This document shows positions 1 through 8,835 of a DNA stretch of 64,000 nt, piece after piece. The DNA is from Cyclobacteriaceae bacterium. Lineage in GTDB: Bacteria > Bacteroidota > Bacteroidia > Cytophagales > Cyclobacteriaceae. Positions within the stretch are counted from its first letter, which is position 1; every line of letters starts with the position of its first letter. The translations under genes were made by a program, and so were the position numbers. The notes beneath the pieces are model-generated. The model was not told the DNA's origin. It was given only the letters and a program-made list of their open reading frames with translations, and made no database searches. The stretch is taken from contig JAEUUG010000015.1 in NCBI GenBank assembly GCA_016787565.1, positions 62,001 through 126,000 on the forward strand, read 5' to 3'.

Positions 1-1035
1 CGTTCCTTTACAATCGTGTGCCCAATTACTGAACAACGCTGTTCGGGCAAACGCTGCCTTTTCCATTTCACCGGCAGTCATTGGGCCCATAACACCTGTT
101 TCCTCTGTGAGTGCCGGCTTGCCTCCAATATCAGCATACATTCGTGTTTCTGCCGCCCCGTGTAAAATGGTGCGCATAGTATTGATTGCATCCTGGCTGG
201 CATATTTCGTCCATAAAGAATAGGGATGTGTTGTTAACACATCGGTAGTGGCAGCCTGATCAATAATTCTCCAACTCGCATTCATATCAGCACTCAGGCT
301 GTGCATGCCTGAAACCACCGGCCGGGTTTTGTCCGCTGCTTTTATAGTACTACTTAATAAGGCGCTCCAAACATAAGCGGCAGAATGGTTTTCAATGGTA
401 CCCATTTCATTGCACTCATTACCAAAGTCCCAGGCAATAATGGCAGGTTTGTGTTTAAACCTTTTTACAAAGCTGCTGACAAATTTTTGTTGCCATGCTA
501 ACGATTCACTATCGGTTAGAATATTTCTCCCTTCCAATGCAGGGGGCACATATAACTGTCCGCTCATCCATCCCGTTATCAGCGCCACAATTAATTTTAG
601 GTTGTACTTTTGTGCAAGGTCTGCCATCACTTCAAAGTGTTGCATCTCTTGTTCACTCAACCCATCGCTGCCCACACCTGATAAGGGTATAGGTTGTCCA
701 TCGTTAAACGCGATGTATTTTTTAAAGCCCCTACCAGAATACACTGTATAAATAGGTTGAAAATCTGGCCACAACGGAAACACGCGCAAAACCTTAATAC
801 CGTTTTCTGATAGTTGCTTAAAGTCTGCTTCAATAATATCCGGTCTCCAATTGCGCCAGGTGTGCGTACCCGCATGAGATGCCCAATAATTTACGCCTAC
901 AGAAAATGAACCTGGTTTGGTCAGCAGGCTATCCTGTGCATAAAGCGCAGTGTTACACAATCCTATAATCGCTACCAAAAAGATTTCTCTTAATGCTACA
1001 TACGTTGTATGACGTTTATTCTGCATTTCTTTCAT
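1..1035 (-). CDS. clan GH-A (GH5-like) glycoside hydrolase, 3' end cut by window edge
   Basis: Reading minus from the ATG at 1035 gives 345 codons without a stop to position 1, so the C-terminal end lies outside. A second ATG at 1026 is possible. Residues 15-34 are a hydrophobic signal sequence ending near LYAQ. The rest is a (beta/alpha)8 fold of the GH5/mannanase type: GVNYW near residue 47, the acid/base motif WDFGNECNE with Glu207, and a likely nucleophile at Glu311/Glu312 in ALTEETG. This makes it a retaining endo- or exo-acting beta-glycosidase; mannan or glucan are the usual substrates of relatives, but the subfamily cannot be told. It is the last visible gene of the minus-strand polysaccharide locus, 35 bp after the GH3 gene, so probably cotranscribed. 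Catalytic residues are assigned by motif, not by alignment. Confidence 0.8.
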   Translation of the reverse strand, partial: MKEMQNKRHTTYVALREIFLVAIIGLCNTALYAQDSLLTKPGSFSVGVNYWASHAGTHTWRNWRPDIIEADFKQLSENGIKVLRVFPLWPDFQPIYTVYSGRGFKKYIAFNDGQPIPLSGVGSDGLSEQEMQHFEVMADLAQKYNLKLIVALITGWMSGQLYVPPALEGRNILTDSESLAWQQKFVSSFVKRFKHKPAIIAWDFGNECNEMGTIENHSAAYVWSALLSSTIKAADKTRPVVSGMHSLSADMNASWRIIDQAATTDVLTTHPYSLWTKYASQDAINTMRTILHGAAETRMYADIGGKPALTEETGVMGPMTAGEMEKAAFARTALFSNWAHDCKGT

Positions 1036-1070
1036 GAAAAAGTTAAGGAAACCGTAGTCCTTAAAATGGA

Positions 1071-3677
1071 TTACTCTATCAGGAAATCAGGGCCGGTAAC
1101 CGAAATGGCAGTCTCGACAAAACTAATGTTAGAGTTGGGCTGACCACCGCCTACATAAATTTTAAATGAACCCGCTGTAACTACCCGCTTAAACGAATCA
1201 TTTATAATAGAAAGTTGATACGGTGTCAACTCAAATTCAAAAGTTTTAGTCTCGCCTTTTTTTACGTAAACTCGTTTGAAGCCTGCTAACGATCGAATGG
1301 ATGTGGGGAAAGAAGTAGATGTATTCGCCACGTAAAGTTGAGCTACTTCTTCTCCGTCATGGTTTCCTGTATTCTTTATATCAACGGCTATTTTTAAAGA
1401 GTTACCCGTAACTACCGATTCGGGCACTCGCAGGTTTTTATACTCAAATTTTGAATAGCTTAATCCATACCCAAACGGATATAAGACATCTCCTTTAAAG
1501 TAGCGATAGGTTCTACCTTCCATTCGGTAATCTTTAAAGTCAGGCAAGTCATTAACTGATTTATAAAATGTAATCGGTAAACGACCTGATGGATTCACTT
1601 CACCGTACAGCAAGCGCGCGAGTGCAGTACCGGTTGCCTCACCTGGATAAAATGCCTGAACTATAGCGGGTAGATTTTCTGCCTCCCAGTTTAAGGCTAT
1701 TGCGCTTCCGCTGAAATTAATGTAGACAATCGGCTTTCCTGTTGTATGAAGTTCCTTCAGCAAATCCTCCTGTATGCTGGGAAGATTAATGTGTGTGCGA
1801 TCGCCATGTGCAAAACCATCCGTTTCCAATTTCATTTCTTCACCTTCCAGATTGGATGATATTCCACCACAAAATATAATAACATCGGCTTTCTTCGCGG
1901 CTTCCAATGCTTCCTTCCGCAAATTGCGTGATGTCTCAACCCATGTTAACGTGGCAAATTGCTGTTGATAATTGCTGCTCCACCAAAATGCTACAACCGA
2001 TAACGTAGCTTCGAATTTATACTGCTTTCCCTTTTCGAACTGTATTTCGGAATCACCAACTACATTGTCGTCAATTTTCACAATGACGTTGCCACCGAAA
2101 CGATATGTTCCGCTTTTTTGCGGAATAAACATACCGGACCAGCGCACAGCGAAGGGTTCATCCAAAACATTGGTAACAGGAGATTTCTCCCACCTGAAAT
2201 TAACATCGCTATCCACACGCGATAGACCAGGTTTATCCCGAAATGTTACATCAGAAAAATAATCAGCTTGTAATCCTTTAACCAGTTTTCCATTTACGCG
2301 ATGAAAAAAATGATTGGCTGGCACTACTTCATAATCGGTAAACACGCCCGGTACAAGAGGAGAACCCGGTGTGTAGAACACATTATTGGCACCTATCTTC
2401 TCGCGTAACCCTTTAAGCGGTGTTACCGGATTAACCGGATCACCATTATAATTTCCGATCAGGATAGCAACGTTGTTTGCATTAGGACCAATGAGTGCAA
2501 CCGTTGTCCCTTTTTTTAATGGAAGAACGCCATTGTTCTTTAGCAAAACCAAGGATTTCTCAGCAGCCTGCTGCGCCAATCTCAAATGTTCGGTCGATCC
2601 AACGACTGACATTGGAATCTTTGCATAGGGCACCTGCTCATCCGGATCAAACATGCCTAGTTTAAAGCGTGCGGAAAACAACCTGGCTAATGATGTGTTC
2701 ACATCCTTTTCATTAATGATACCCGCCTGAACCGCTGAGTCAAGGTTGTGAACAAATGCTTTGCTCTCTTCACAATTCAAATCCGTTCCGGTAGAAATCG
2801 ACCAGCCCAAGGCTTGTGAAGGTGTTTCGACTAGTTCATGATATCCCCTTTTATAAAAATCTGTTATAGCACCGCAATCCGAAACAACATAACCGCTAAA
2901 ACCAAGTTCCTTTCGCAGGATGTTGCTCAGTAGCACATCCGAACCACAGCAAGGTTTATCACGGAAGCGATTGTATGCACACATCACCGACTGAACATTC
3001 GCTTCTTTCACCGCTGCCCTAAAAGCTGGAAGGTAGGTCTCATATAAATCGCGGTCGTTGACAAAAATATTATCAACATGTCGTGTAAATTCTGGTCCGC
3101 TATGTACGGCATAATGTTTTGCGGTGGCAATAGTTTTAAAATAAGTTGGATCATCGCCTTGAAGGCCCTTGATAAAGTTAACCGCCATACGCCCGGTAAG
3201 CCATGGGTCTTCACCATAAGTCTCCTGTCCTCTTCCCCATCGCGGATCACGGAAGATATTAATATTGGGTGTCCAGAAAGTTAAGCCCATATAAATACCA
3301 TGCGCGTTATTTCGAAGAAAGTAATGATGCTTGGCGCGGGCTTCATCGGATATAGCAGTTGCTAACCGAAACATCAGGGGCTCATCGAATGTAGCAGCCA
3401 AGCCGATAGCTTGCGGGAATACTGTTGCTTTTCCGGCACGCGCAACACCATGAAGACATTCGTTCCACCAATTGTACGCTGGAACACCCAATCGTGGAAT
3501 AGCGGGTGCCTCATTGAAGAGTTGATTTATTTTTTCTTCCAGCGTAAGCCTTGAAATCAAATCATTCACACGCGTCTCGACAGGAAGTGATGCATTTTGA
3601 TACGGTAGCTTTTGTGCTTGCGCGAATCCAGTAAAGGGAATCAGCATCAGCAAAATTATTCGAAGGCTTGCTCTCAT
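1071..3677 (-). CDS. GH3 beta-glucosidase/beta-xylosidase with PA14 insert
   Basis: 868 residues, exported (signal peptide about 1-21, cleavage after FAQA). The N-terminal GH3 barrel shows WWNECLHGVAR (70-80), the KH motif in KHYAVHSGPE (187-196) and the nucleophile Asp267 in VVSDCGAI. The second GH3 domain starts near 375 (LVLLKNNGVLPL), is interrupted by a PA14 domain (about 463-580, QADYFSD to LTWVE) and resumes with the likely acid/base loop around SSNLEGEEM (608-616). A fibronectin-III-like C-terminal domain (about 740-860) follows. The family removes terminal beta-linked glucose or xylose; the WWNE/SDCGAI signature leans to the xylosidase-like group, but specificity is not proven. PA14 inserts shape the substrate pocket in relatives. 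It lies between the GH-A glycosidase and the lipoprotein glycosidase of the locus. Start is ATG; upstream spacing of 56 bp could hold a minor promoter. Confidence 0.92.
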   Translation of the reverse strand: MRASLRIILLMLIPFTGFAQAQKLPYQNASLPVETRVNDLISRLTLEEKINQLFNEAPAIPRLGVPAYNWWNECLHGVARAGKATVFPQAIGLAATFDEPLMFRLATAISDEARAKHHYFLRNNAHGIYMGLTFWTPNINIFRDPRWGRGQETYGEDPWLTGRMAVNFIKGLQGDDPTYFKTIATAKHYAVHSGPEFTRHVDNIFVNDRDLYETYLPAFRAAVKEANVQSVMCAYNRFRDKPCCGSDVLLSNILRKELGFSGYVVSDCGAITDFYKRGYHELVETPSQALGWSISTGTDLNCEESKAFVHNLDSAVQAGIINEKDVNTSLARLFSARFKLGMFDPDEQVPYAKIPMSVVGSTEHLRLAQQAAEKSLVLLKNNGVLPLKKGTTVALIGPNANNVAILIGNYNGDPVNPVTPLKGLREKIGANNVFYTPGSPLVPGVFTDYEVVPANHFFHRVNGKLVKGLQADYFSDVTFRDKPGLSRVDSDVNFRWEKSPVTNVLDEPFAVRWSGMFIPQKSGTYRFGGNVIVKIDDNVVGDSEIQFEKGKQYKFEATLSVVAFWWSSNYQQQFATLTWVETSRNLRKEALEAAKKADVIIFCGGISSNLEGEEMKLETDGFAHGDRTHINLPSIQEDLLKELHTTGKPIVYINFSGSAIALNWEAENLPAIVQAFYPGEATGTALARLLYGEVNPSGRLPITFYKSVNDLPDFKDYRMEGRTYRYFKGDVLYPFGYGLSYSKFEYKNLRVPESVVTGNSLKIAVDIKNTGNHDGEEVAQLYVANTSTSFPTSIRSLAGFKRVYVKKGETKTFEFELTPYQLSIINDSFKRVVTAGSFKIYVGGGQPNSNISFVETAISVTGPDFLIE

Positions 3678-3733
3678 AGTGTGATGGTGGTGTTGAGTTT
3701 ATAAACTAAATATAGCAAACGAAATGGTCGTTC

Positions 3734-5605
3734 TTATTCCTTTTGTTTCGTTCCAGGCGCAGTGGAAATCGTATCGATGCGATCGAATAAAGTTCCTTTG
3801 GCCTTACCCTCATCAACGAGTTTTCTCCAAATGGAGTAAACTGCCACGTTCCAGCCCATATTTGGCTTCCAGGGTTCACCGGTTTTTGTATTCAAACATT
3901 CATAGGTAGTATTGCCAATTGTAAAATCCAATGACGTTCGCCAGATCAATTCATCTTCAGCCTCTTTTATGCCGTGAAGCCACGCATCAATCAAAAATAA
4001 ATTATCATACAAAAAGTAAGAGCCACCTTTAAAGTACCGGCCATCGGGCATGTGTTCCCGATTGACCTGCGACACATAGTTAGGAATATCATACGCAGCA
4101 GAGGGTAGATATTCTCCGTCAGGTGTGGCCACTACTTTATATCCATATGAAGTTTTAGAATATTTTACCATCCGGTTAAAATGACTTTTTACAGTTTCGC
4201 TATCCAGGAGTTTACGATTAAAATAAAGTTGTGCCAGTAAATCAGGAATGAGCGGATCCGGTCCAAGAATATTTTTTTTCTTACTGATCGGATAAAACCC
4301 CTCTTTCGCATTATACATATTCTGATATTGCCGCAAGGCCTTTTCCGGATTACTGCGAATCGTTAGCCCCAATTCCCGGGCAGCTGTCAGTGCCAGTGCA
4401 AAGAGACCTTGGTTGTAAGCGATGACATCATCTTTTTCAAATGCTATCACATCTCCCCAATACTGAAAATCCAACCTTCCATCACGTTCGAGGTAACTGT
4501 AGAAGTAATTGTTTCGTGCGCGCGTTTCGATGGCATCAACATACGCCTGAATTTTTGCTGTATCGATTGCTCCATTTTCGCGATACGACCGGTAAGCCCA
4601 CAGCATGGCAAATAGCGGATACTCGGCATATTCATTCACAACATCGAGTTCATTCCTCATGCACTCAGCTGCATCGGCCGGGGCTAACATGGTCGATATC
4701 CAGAAAGCATCTCGACCATATTGTGTATTGCCATATTCAACCGATGGCACAACCCAATACTTACTTTTACCGGTTTCATTTACACGAAGATTCATGTACG
4801 CTGTAGTGAACGCGAGCGCACCAAAATAATCATTGTATTTTCCAGCAGAGAAATGATGAGCCGCCAATTGGTTTACATCTTTGCGCAGACCATTCAGGTT
4901 GGCTGCTTTGCTCCGAAATAAGATTCCTTCAAACACATGCGTCTTCGTAGAATCAATCGGATGGTAATACGCTAAAATCCTGCCCGGTGCCATCACTTGT
5001 GTTTTATCGGTGTTGTATTCAATATCCAATTGCTTGACAGTGTCAGGTTTTAATCCGGGTGTTTTACCATTATCTCCGGAAGAAAGCTCCAGCCTATTTT
5101 GATCAACATAAAAAGCCTGACTGGTGAAATTATTATACAAGGCCGGTGAACCATTCAATGCCACCACAAAACCTGAATCTGACTTCAGTGCAATGACGGG
5201 CACAGCCTGCTTGGCAATTTGTTCGGAAATCCAGGCATTGACATCGTGTGGACTTTGGCGAAAAATTTCTGAGCTGTCAACTCGACCGTTAAAATTATAA
5301 GGCTCTTGATTGGTGTAGTGACAGCGCAACGCTAAATAGACCTCCGCAGGTCCTGATACTTTTGAAGCTGTTGCTTTGAAAACGGAATAATTCTCGGTGG
5401 GCGTTAGTGAAAAATCAATTTCAATGCCATCAATTTTTCGGTTAGCTGAAAATGATTTTGAAAAATCGACAGGAAGTTGAACTACTTCAATTTCAGCTTT
5501 ACCCCGTTGGTGTAAAACCAACGACCACTCCGGTTGTTGAACCCGTTCCGTCCGGCATCCCGGTAAGCTGGAAATCATCACCAGTAAAAGAATTCCTATA
5601 CGCAT
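3734..5605 (-). CDS. lipoprotein with (alpha/alpha)6-barrel glycosidase-like fold
   Basis: 623 residues with a lipoprotein signal: hydrophobic 3-13 then SSLPGC, so Cys17 is lipidated. An N-terminal beta-rich part (about 25-250) is followed by a helical region (about 260-600) that reads like a six-hairpin glycosidase. The clearest motif is YGNTQYGRDAFWIS (near 290-305), which resembles the GRD motif of GH63, GH15 and debranching enzymes; aromatic stretches such as DFQYWGDVIAFEKDD and GGSYFLYDNLF follow. I cannot name its family. The ATG at 5605 lies one base after the TAA of the preceding gene (5607-5609), so translation is likely coupled. Two unlike six-hairpin proteins in tandem suggest they act on the same oligosaccharide, this one at the membrane surface or periplasmic face. 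Function as a hydrolase is inference. Confidence 0.75.
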   Translation of the reverse strand: MRIGILLLVMISSLPGCRTERVQQPEWSLVLHQRGKAEIEVVQLPVDFSKSFSANRKIDGIEIDFSLTPTENYSVFKATASKVSGPAEVYLALRCHYTNQEPYNFNGRVDSSEIFRQSPHDVNAWISEQIAKQAVPVIALKSDSGFVVALNGSPALYNNFTSQAFYVDQNRLELSSGDNGKTPGLKPDTVKQLDIEYNTDKTQVMAPGRILAYYHPIDSTKTHVFEGILFRSKAANLNGLRKDVNQLAAHHFSAGKYNDYFGALAFTTAYMNLRVNETGKSKYWVVPSVEYGNTQYGRDAFWISTMLAPADAAECMRNELDVVNEYAEYPLFAMLWAYRSYRENGAIDTAKIQAYVDAIETRARNNYFYSYLERDGRLDFQYWGDVIAFEKDDVIAYNQGLFALALTAARELGLTIRSNPEKALRQYQNMYNAKEGFYPISKKKNILGPDPLIPDLLAQLYFNRKLLDSETVKSHFNRMVKYSKTSYGYKVVATPDGEYLPSAAYDIPNYVSQVNREHMPDGRYFKGGSYFLYDNLFLIDAWLHGIKEAEDELIWRTSLDFTIGNTTYECLNTKTGEPWKPNMGWNVAVYSIWRKLVDEGKAKGTLFDRIDTISTAPGTKQKE

Positions 5606-5606
5606 A

Positions 5607-7475
5607 TTATTTCATTTTATAATATTCTCCATCATCGATGAATCGCATGAGTCCCATCAGCGCTCCCCAGTGATAGAAAGGATCGCTGTTGGTGCGATTA
5701 TGCTCCGGTGCTATTCCCTTTTCAGAATTGATATTTTCATAAACGTATTGATGCTTTTGCCACGCCTCCACAAATAGATTGAACGACTTATCGGCTAATG
5801 TTGTAGCCGCGGCTTTGTCATAATCGCGTAAGCCCATATACACTAAGAAATTCATCGGCCCCCAAATGGCGCCACGCCAATAATCGTTGTCGTAGCTTTT
5901 ATCATTCTTTGCGCAGGATGGCAGCATAAAATCACCATAGAATTCCGCTGGATTATAGTAATGTTCCTGTACCATGCGGGATGCTTGTCGTGAAGAGGGT
6001 ATACCCGCGAGCATCGGATAAAATAACGTTGGACTGAGTCGATTGCTGAACGCATGACTCTCGAAATATTGATTTAAATAAATCCCGTTTTTATTGTCCC
6101 AAAGATTAGCGGTGAGCTTACTGATTTTTTTTGCACGTGACACCAGTTCTGCTTCATCTTTCGATTTACCCAACGCAGCAGCAATTTTCGCCAGGTACTT
6201 GCAATCGGCTACGTATAAACTATTTAATCCGACATCAGCCAGATTCAATAACGTTTTGTTCCCGACTTCCATCACCCCGGCATCCTCATACATGGGTGAA
6301 TTATCCAAGCCTGATTCCAACATAATATTTTGAAGCGTTGCGCCTTTCCACCCCGCGCCCCACGTCAGAAGGCCCTCATGCGTTCTATTTTCGATCCACC
6401 ATTTATTCCAGACGAATAGTTCGGTATAGACCTCTTCGAGAAACCATTTCTCCTGATACTTCTCGTAGATCATCCAACATACCATGGCACCAACGGGTGG
6501 TTGTGATTGTGTGCCCGCGGTGCCGTGCGGCCATTGGATAAACCCTACCTGACCATTATTTTTTTGTCCTTTCGTAACCGCGATGGCATTACTGTAGGCG
6601 AGTGCTTTATTATCAAGTGCGAAGAGTAATGAAGCAAAGTAGGTGTCCCATTCAAAAAGCACATAACCGTGCCAGGCTTCATTCCATCCCCGTGTCACCG
6701 GAGTAATTACTCTGTCTTTGTTGGCGTCATACAATGTATTCCAACCGAGCACAGATTGTATTCCTTTAAAAGCTTCCGCCCCGTTGCCAAATTTCAAAGC
6801 GTAATTTTCAAAATTCTTTTTTGCCGATTCAATAGTGGCCACTGCCTCACTCAATGTTTTTTTTTCACCTGTATAAAAGGCCACGGTTGTGTCGCCTTCA
6901 AAAATCAGGTACGGTGAGGTGTAGGGATGTGCTGCATCAATAGGAAGACTTGTCGATTGAATGACATATTCACGCGTTGGAAATGTTGCCGTAATTCTTT
7001 GTCCTTTCCGTTGAACATGACCTTCTCGATTCCAAAGCATTCCAGTTTCCAGTTCAACATAATAGCGTGTGGAAGATTTTTTCACTGGTGTGACCAGGAT
7101 TATAATTTCCTTTTCCTTTGCGGCCGATTGGATACGTATGGAATTTCCTTTCCAGTTTTCAATCAGCAGTTCTGTATAGGATCCATCAAACGTGTGGGCC
7201 AGGGGGCGAACCAAACCAGACTTATCAACCGTAACCCTGTCCAGAAAAAAATCCGGATCGTACGGTGTTCCAATAAATGCTTGCCGAAGATTGATGTTCA
7301 CCGTTATTCCTTCCGGCAGTAACACATGCGATAGCATGCTTCCATAACTCCACGTATTCCACCCCGATGCAAGTTGCGCTTGCAAATTTGTGTAGTGTGT
7401 TGAAAATTGTTGGGCCTGGTTCCAAAAAGGAATAAAGACAAGCAGTATAAAAAATACGACCAGGCGAAACGGCAT
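5607..7475 (-). CDS. GH63-like exported glycosidase, (alpha/alpha)6 barrel
   Basis: The open frame reaches 7532, but the ATG at 7475 is preferred: it begins a clean signal peptide (MPFRLVVFFILLVFI to NQAQ), and 7504-7529 is a terminator hairpin of the gene upstream. From there the protein is 622 residues. The C-terminal barrel carries GH63/MGH1 motifs: WHGYVLFEWDTYFAS, GFIQWPHGTAG, DNDYWRGAIWGPMNFLVYMG and YENINSEKG near the end, the last probably including the catalytic base. GH63 enzymes are inverting and cleave alpha-glucosidic or related linkages (processing alpha-glucosidase, mannosylglycerate hydrolase). The predicted location is periplasmic. It is coupled to the following lipoprotein gene (TAA, one base, ATG). 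Substrate is unknown; pairing with GH3 and GH-A enzymes suggests a mixed alpha/beta-linked glycan. Confidence 0.85.
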   Translation of the reverse strand: MPFRLVVFFILLVFIPFWNQAQQFSTHYTNLQAQLASGWNTWSYGSMLSHVLLPEGITVNINLRQAFIGTPYDPDFFLDRVTVDKSGLVRPLAHTFDGSYTELLIENWKGNSIRIQSAAKEKEIIILVTPVKKSSTRYYVELETGMLWNREGHVQRKGQRITATFPTREYVIQSTSLPIDAAHPYTSPYLIFEGDTTVAFYTGEKKTLSEAVATIESAKKNFENYALKFGNGAEAFKGIQSVLGWNTLYDANKDRVITPVTRGWNEAWHGYVLFEWDTYFASLLFALDNKALAYSNAIAVTKGQKNNGQVGFIQWPHGTAGTQSQPPVGAMVCWMIYEKYQEKWFLEEVYTELFVWNKWWIENRTHEGLLTWGAGWKGATLQNIMLESGLDNSPMYEDAGVMEVGNKTLLNLADVGLNSLYVADCKYLAKIAAALGKSKDEAELVSRAKKISKLTANLWDNKNGIYLNQYFESHAFSNRLSPTLFYPMLAGIPSSRQASRMVQEHYYNPAEFYGDFMLPSCAKNDKSYDNDYWRGAIWGPMNFLVYMGLRDYDKAAATTLADKSFNLFVEAWQKHQYVYENINSEKGIAPEHNRTNSDPFYHWGALMGLMRFIDDGEYYKMK

Positions 7476-7490
7476 GCTCAGATTATGGAA

Positions 7491-7529
7491 TTTTAAAAAG
7501 GAATGGCGCCAGATGCTACACTGGCGCCA
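7491..7529 (-). terminator. rho-independent terminator after the PKD lipoprotein gene
   Basis: A perfect 9-bp inverted repeat, TGGCGCCAG (7504-7512) and CTGGCGCCA (7521-7529) with an 8-base loop, lies 24 bp past the stop of the PKD lipoprotein gene. On the minus strand it is followed by TTCCTTTTTAAAA, a moderate U tract. It separates the SusCD part of the locus from the hydrolase part, or attenuates transcription between them. Confidence 0.7.
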
Positions 7530-7552
7530 CATTAACCCAAAACAAATGAATA

Positions 7553-8620
7553 TTAATTCAGCTTAACAAGTCTTAAATTATCGATGGTAATACCATTAGG
7601 ACCAAAACCACCATCGCCACCAAATCCCATTTTAAATACAAAGTAATAGGTACCGGCAGTCAGTGTAACCACACCATTACTATCAGCAATAGTCGCAGCC
7701 TTTCTTGGCTTAAGCCTTACTCCATCAACAACGGGATTCTGTACCCACCATGTTGCCTGAGGTAAATATCCGTCAGTGGCTGGCCAGGGTTTAGCGTAGT
7801 CTGGAATACTCGCACCCAACCAACCTGAGAAAATAAAACCAGTAAGACCCGCTGTGGCATCGTGATTATACCCATCTTCATTTGCAGGCACTTCTTTACC
7901 CAAATACAATTCGAACCAATAACTTCTGAATTGTCTTCCATCACCTGTAGGAGTTTCAGCACCATGCTTAATGTTACCCGAGAACTTATAGGTACCAGCC
8001 GCAAGAGTGACAGCCTGGTAGTAAATAGATCCTGCTTCTCCACCCGCGATGATGCCATCGGGCACCGTGGCATTGAAACCACCACCAACACCTGCTGTAG
8101 GTTTGTTGGTTGTTGAACCAAATGTACCTTTAACATGCGTCAAAACACCACCAGCCTTTTGGCCGGAATAAATTTTTGTCCACTTCGCTTCATCGGCTGC
8201 TTCTAAATCACCACCCTGAAGCAAATTAGGAAGCGAGAGCGTTGGATCAGTCACAACAACTTCAAGCGATTTTTTTGCCGTTGCCGGTGTTGCTCCCGTA
8301 GCGGAGGCGGTCGTTAATTCAACCGTGTACGTACCGGGTAAGCTGTAAACATGAACAGGAGCAGCGTCTGTTGACGGATCAGAGCCATCGCCAAAATCCC
8401 AGGAATAAGCCGAAACGTTTTCTGATTTATCGGTAAACGTAACCGGAATACCGGTAGGTGTTGTGATTTTGTAAGTTGTCGCTACAGCAGCCTCAAAATC
8501 AGGCTTATTAACTTTTGCTTCATCTTCATCATCTTTACACGATACTACCGCCAGTGTGATGGCACCCAGCACGAACAATGCTCCTGCCCGGAGGATAAGC
8601 TTGTTATACATTTTTTGCAT
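7553..8620 (-). CDS. PKD-domain surface lipoprotein, putative glycan-binding protein
   Basis: 355 residues. A signal sequence ends in VVSC, so Cys28 is the lipidated residue, followed by the acidic KDDEDE stretch typical of surface-exposed Bacteroidota lipoproteins. A PKD domain follows (about 40-125) with the signature YSWDFGDGS and a VHVYSLPGTYTVELT strand. The remaining 220 residues, rich in Gly, Trp and Tyr, form a probable beta-sandwich (TYKFSGNIKHG, TITLTAGTYYFVFKMG) of carbohydrate-binding-module type. No catalytic motif is visible. Its place downstream of SusC, SusD and the beta-helix lipoprotein matches that of surface glycan-binding proteins (SusE/F-like) in such loci. The binding role is inference; the lipoprotein and PKD calls are firm. 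A terminator follows the gene. Confidence 0.8.
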   Translation of the reverse strand: MQKMYNKLILRAGALFVLGAITLAVVSCKDDEDEAKVNKPDFEAAVATTYKITTPTGIPVTFTDKSENVSAYSWDFGDGSDPSTDAAPVHVYSLPGTYTVELTTASATGATPATAKKSLEVVVTDPTLSLPNLLQGGDLEAADEAKWTKIYSGQKAGGVLTHVKGTFGSTTNKPTAGVGGGFNATVPDGIIAGGEAGSIYYQAVTLAAGTYKFSGNIKHGAETPTGDGRQFRSYWFELYLGKEVPANEDGYNHDATAGLTGFIFSGWLGASIPDYAKPWPATDGYLPQATWWVQNPVVDGVRLKPRKAATIADSNGVVTLTAGTYYFVFKMGFGGDGGFGPNGITIDNLRLVKLN

Positions 8621-8835
8621 ACATAAAATTGTTAAGCGTTTTAGAATAGTTTAATAATCAACGAAACGATTAATCCAGCCGGTTCAATCGTTTTCATACT
8701 TACCAAAAGCACACGGAGGCGTGATTTAACTCACCCCATGAAATCTTTTTTTTCTTTTTTTGATAGGGCTATCCAGCTGAAGCAGGATACATTTTTCTGG
8801 TCCTCTAAAATGAATGACCAGGCATAACGTGATTG

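Noticed and set aside
3696..3707. 12-base palindrome AGTTTATAAACT before the GH3 gene
   Set aside because: AT-rich and short; a nearby TATATTTA resembles a minus-7 box but no minus-33 partner is seen.
7476..7532. 5' extension of the GH63-like frame to 7532
   Set aside because: The extension covers a terminator hairpin and lacks any family similarity; the ATG at 7475 opens a signal peptide.
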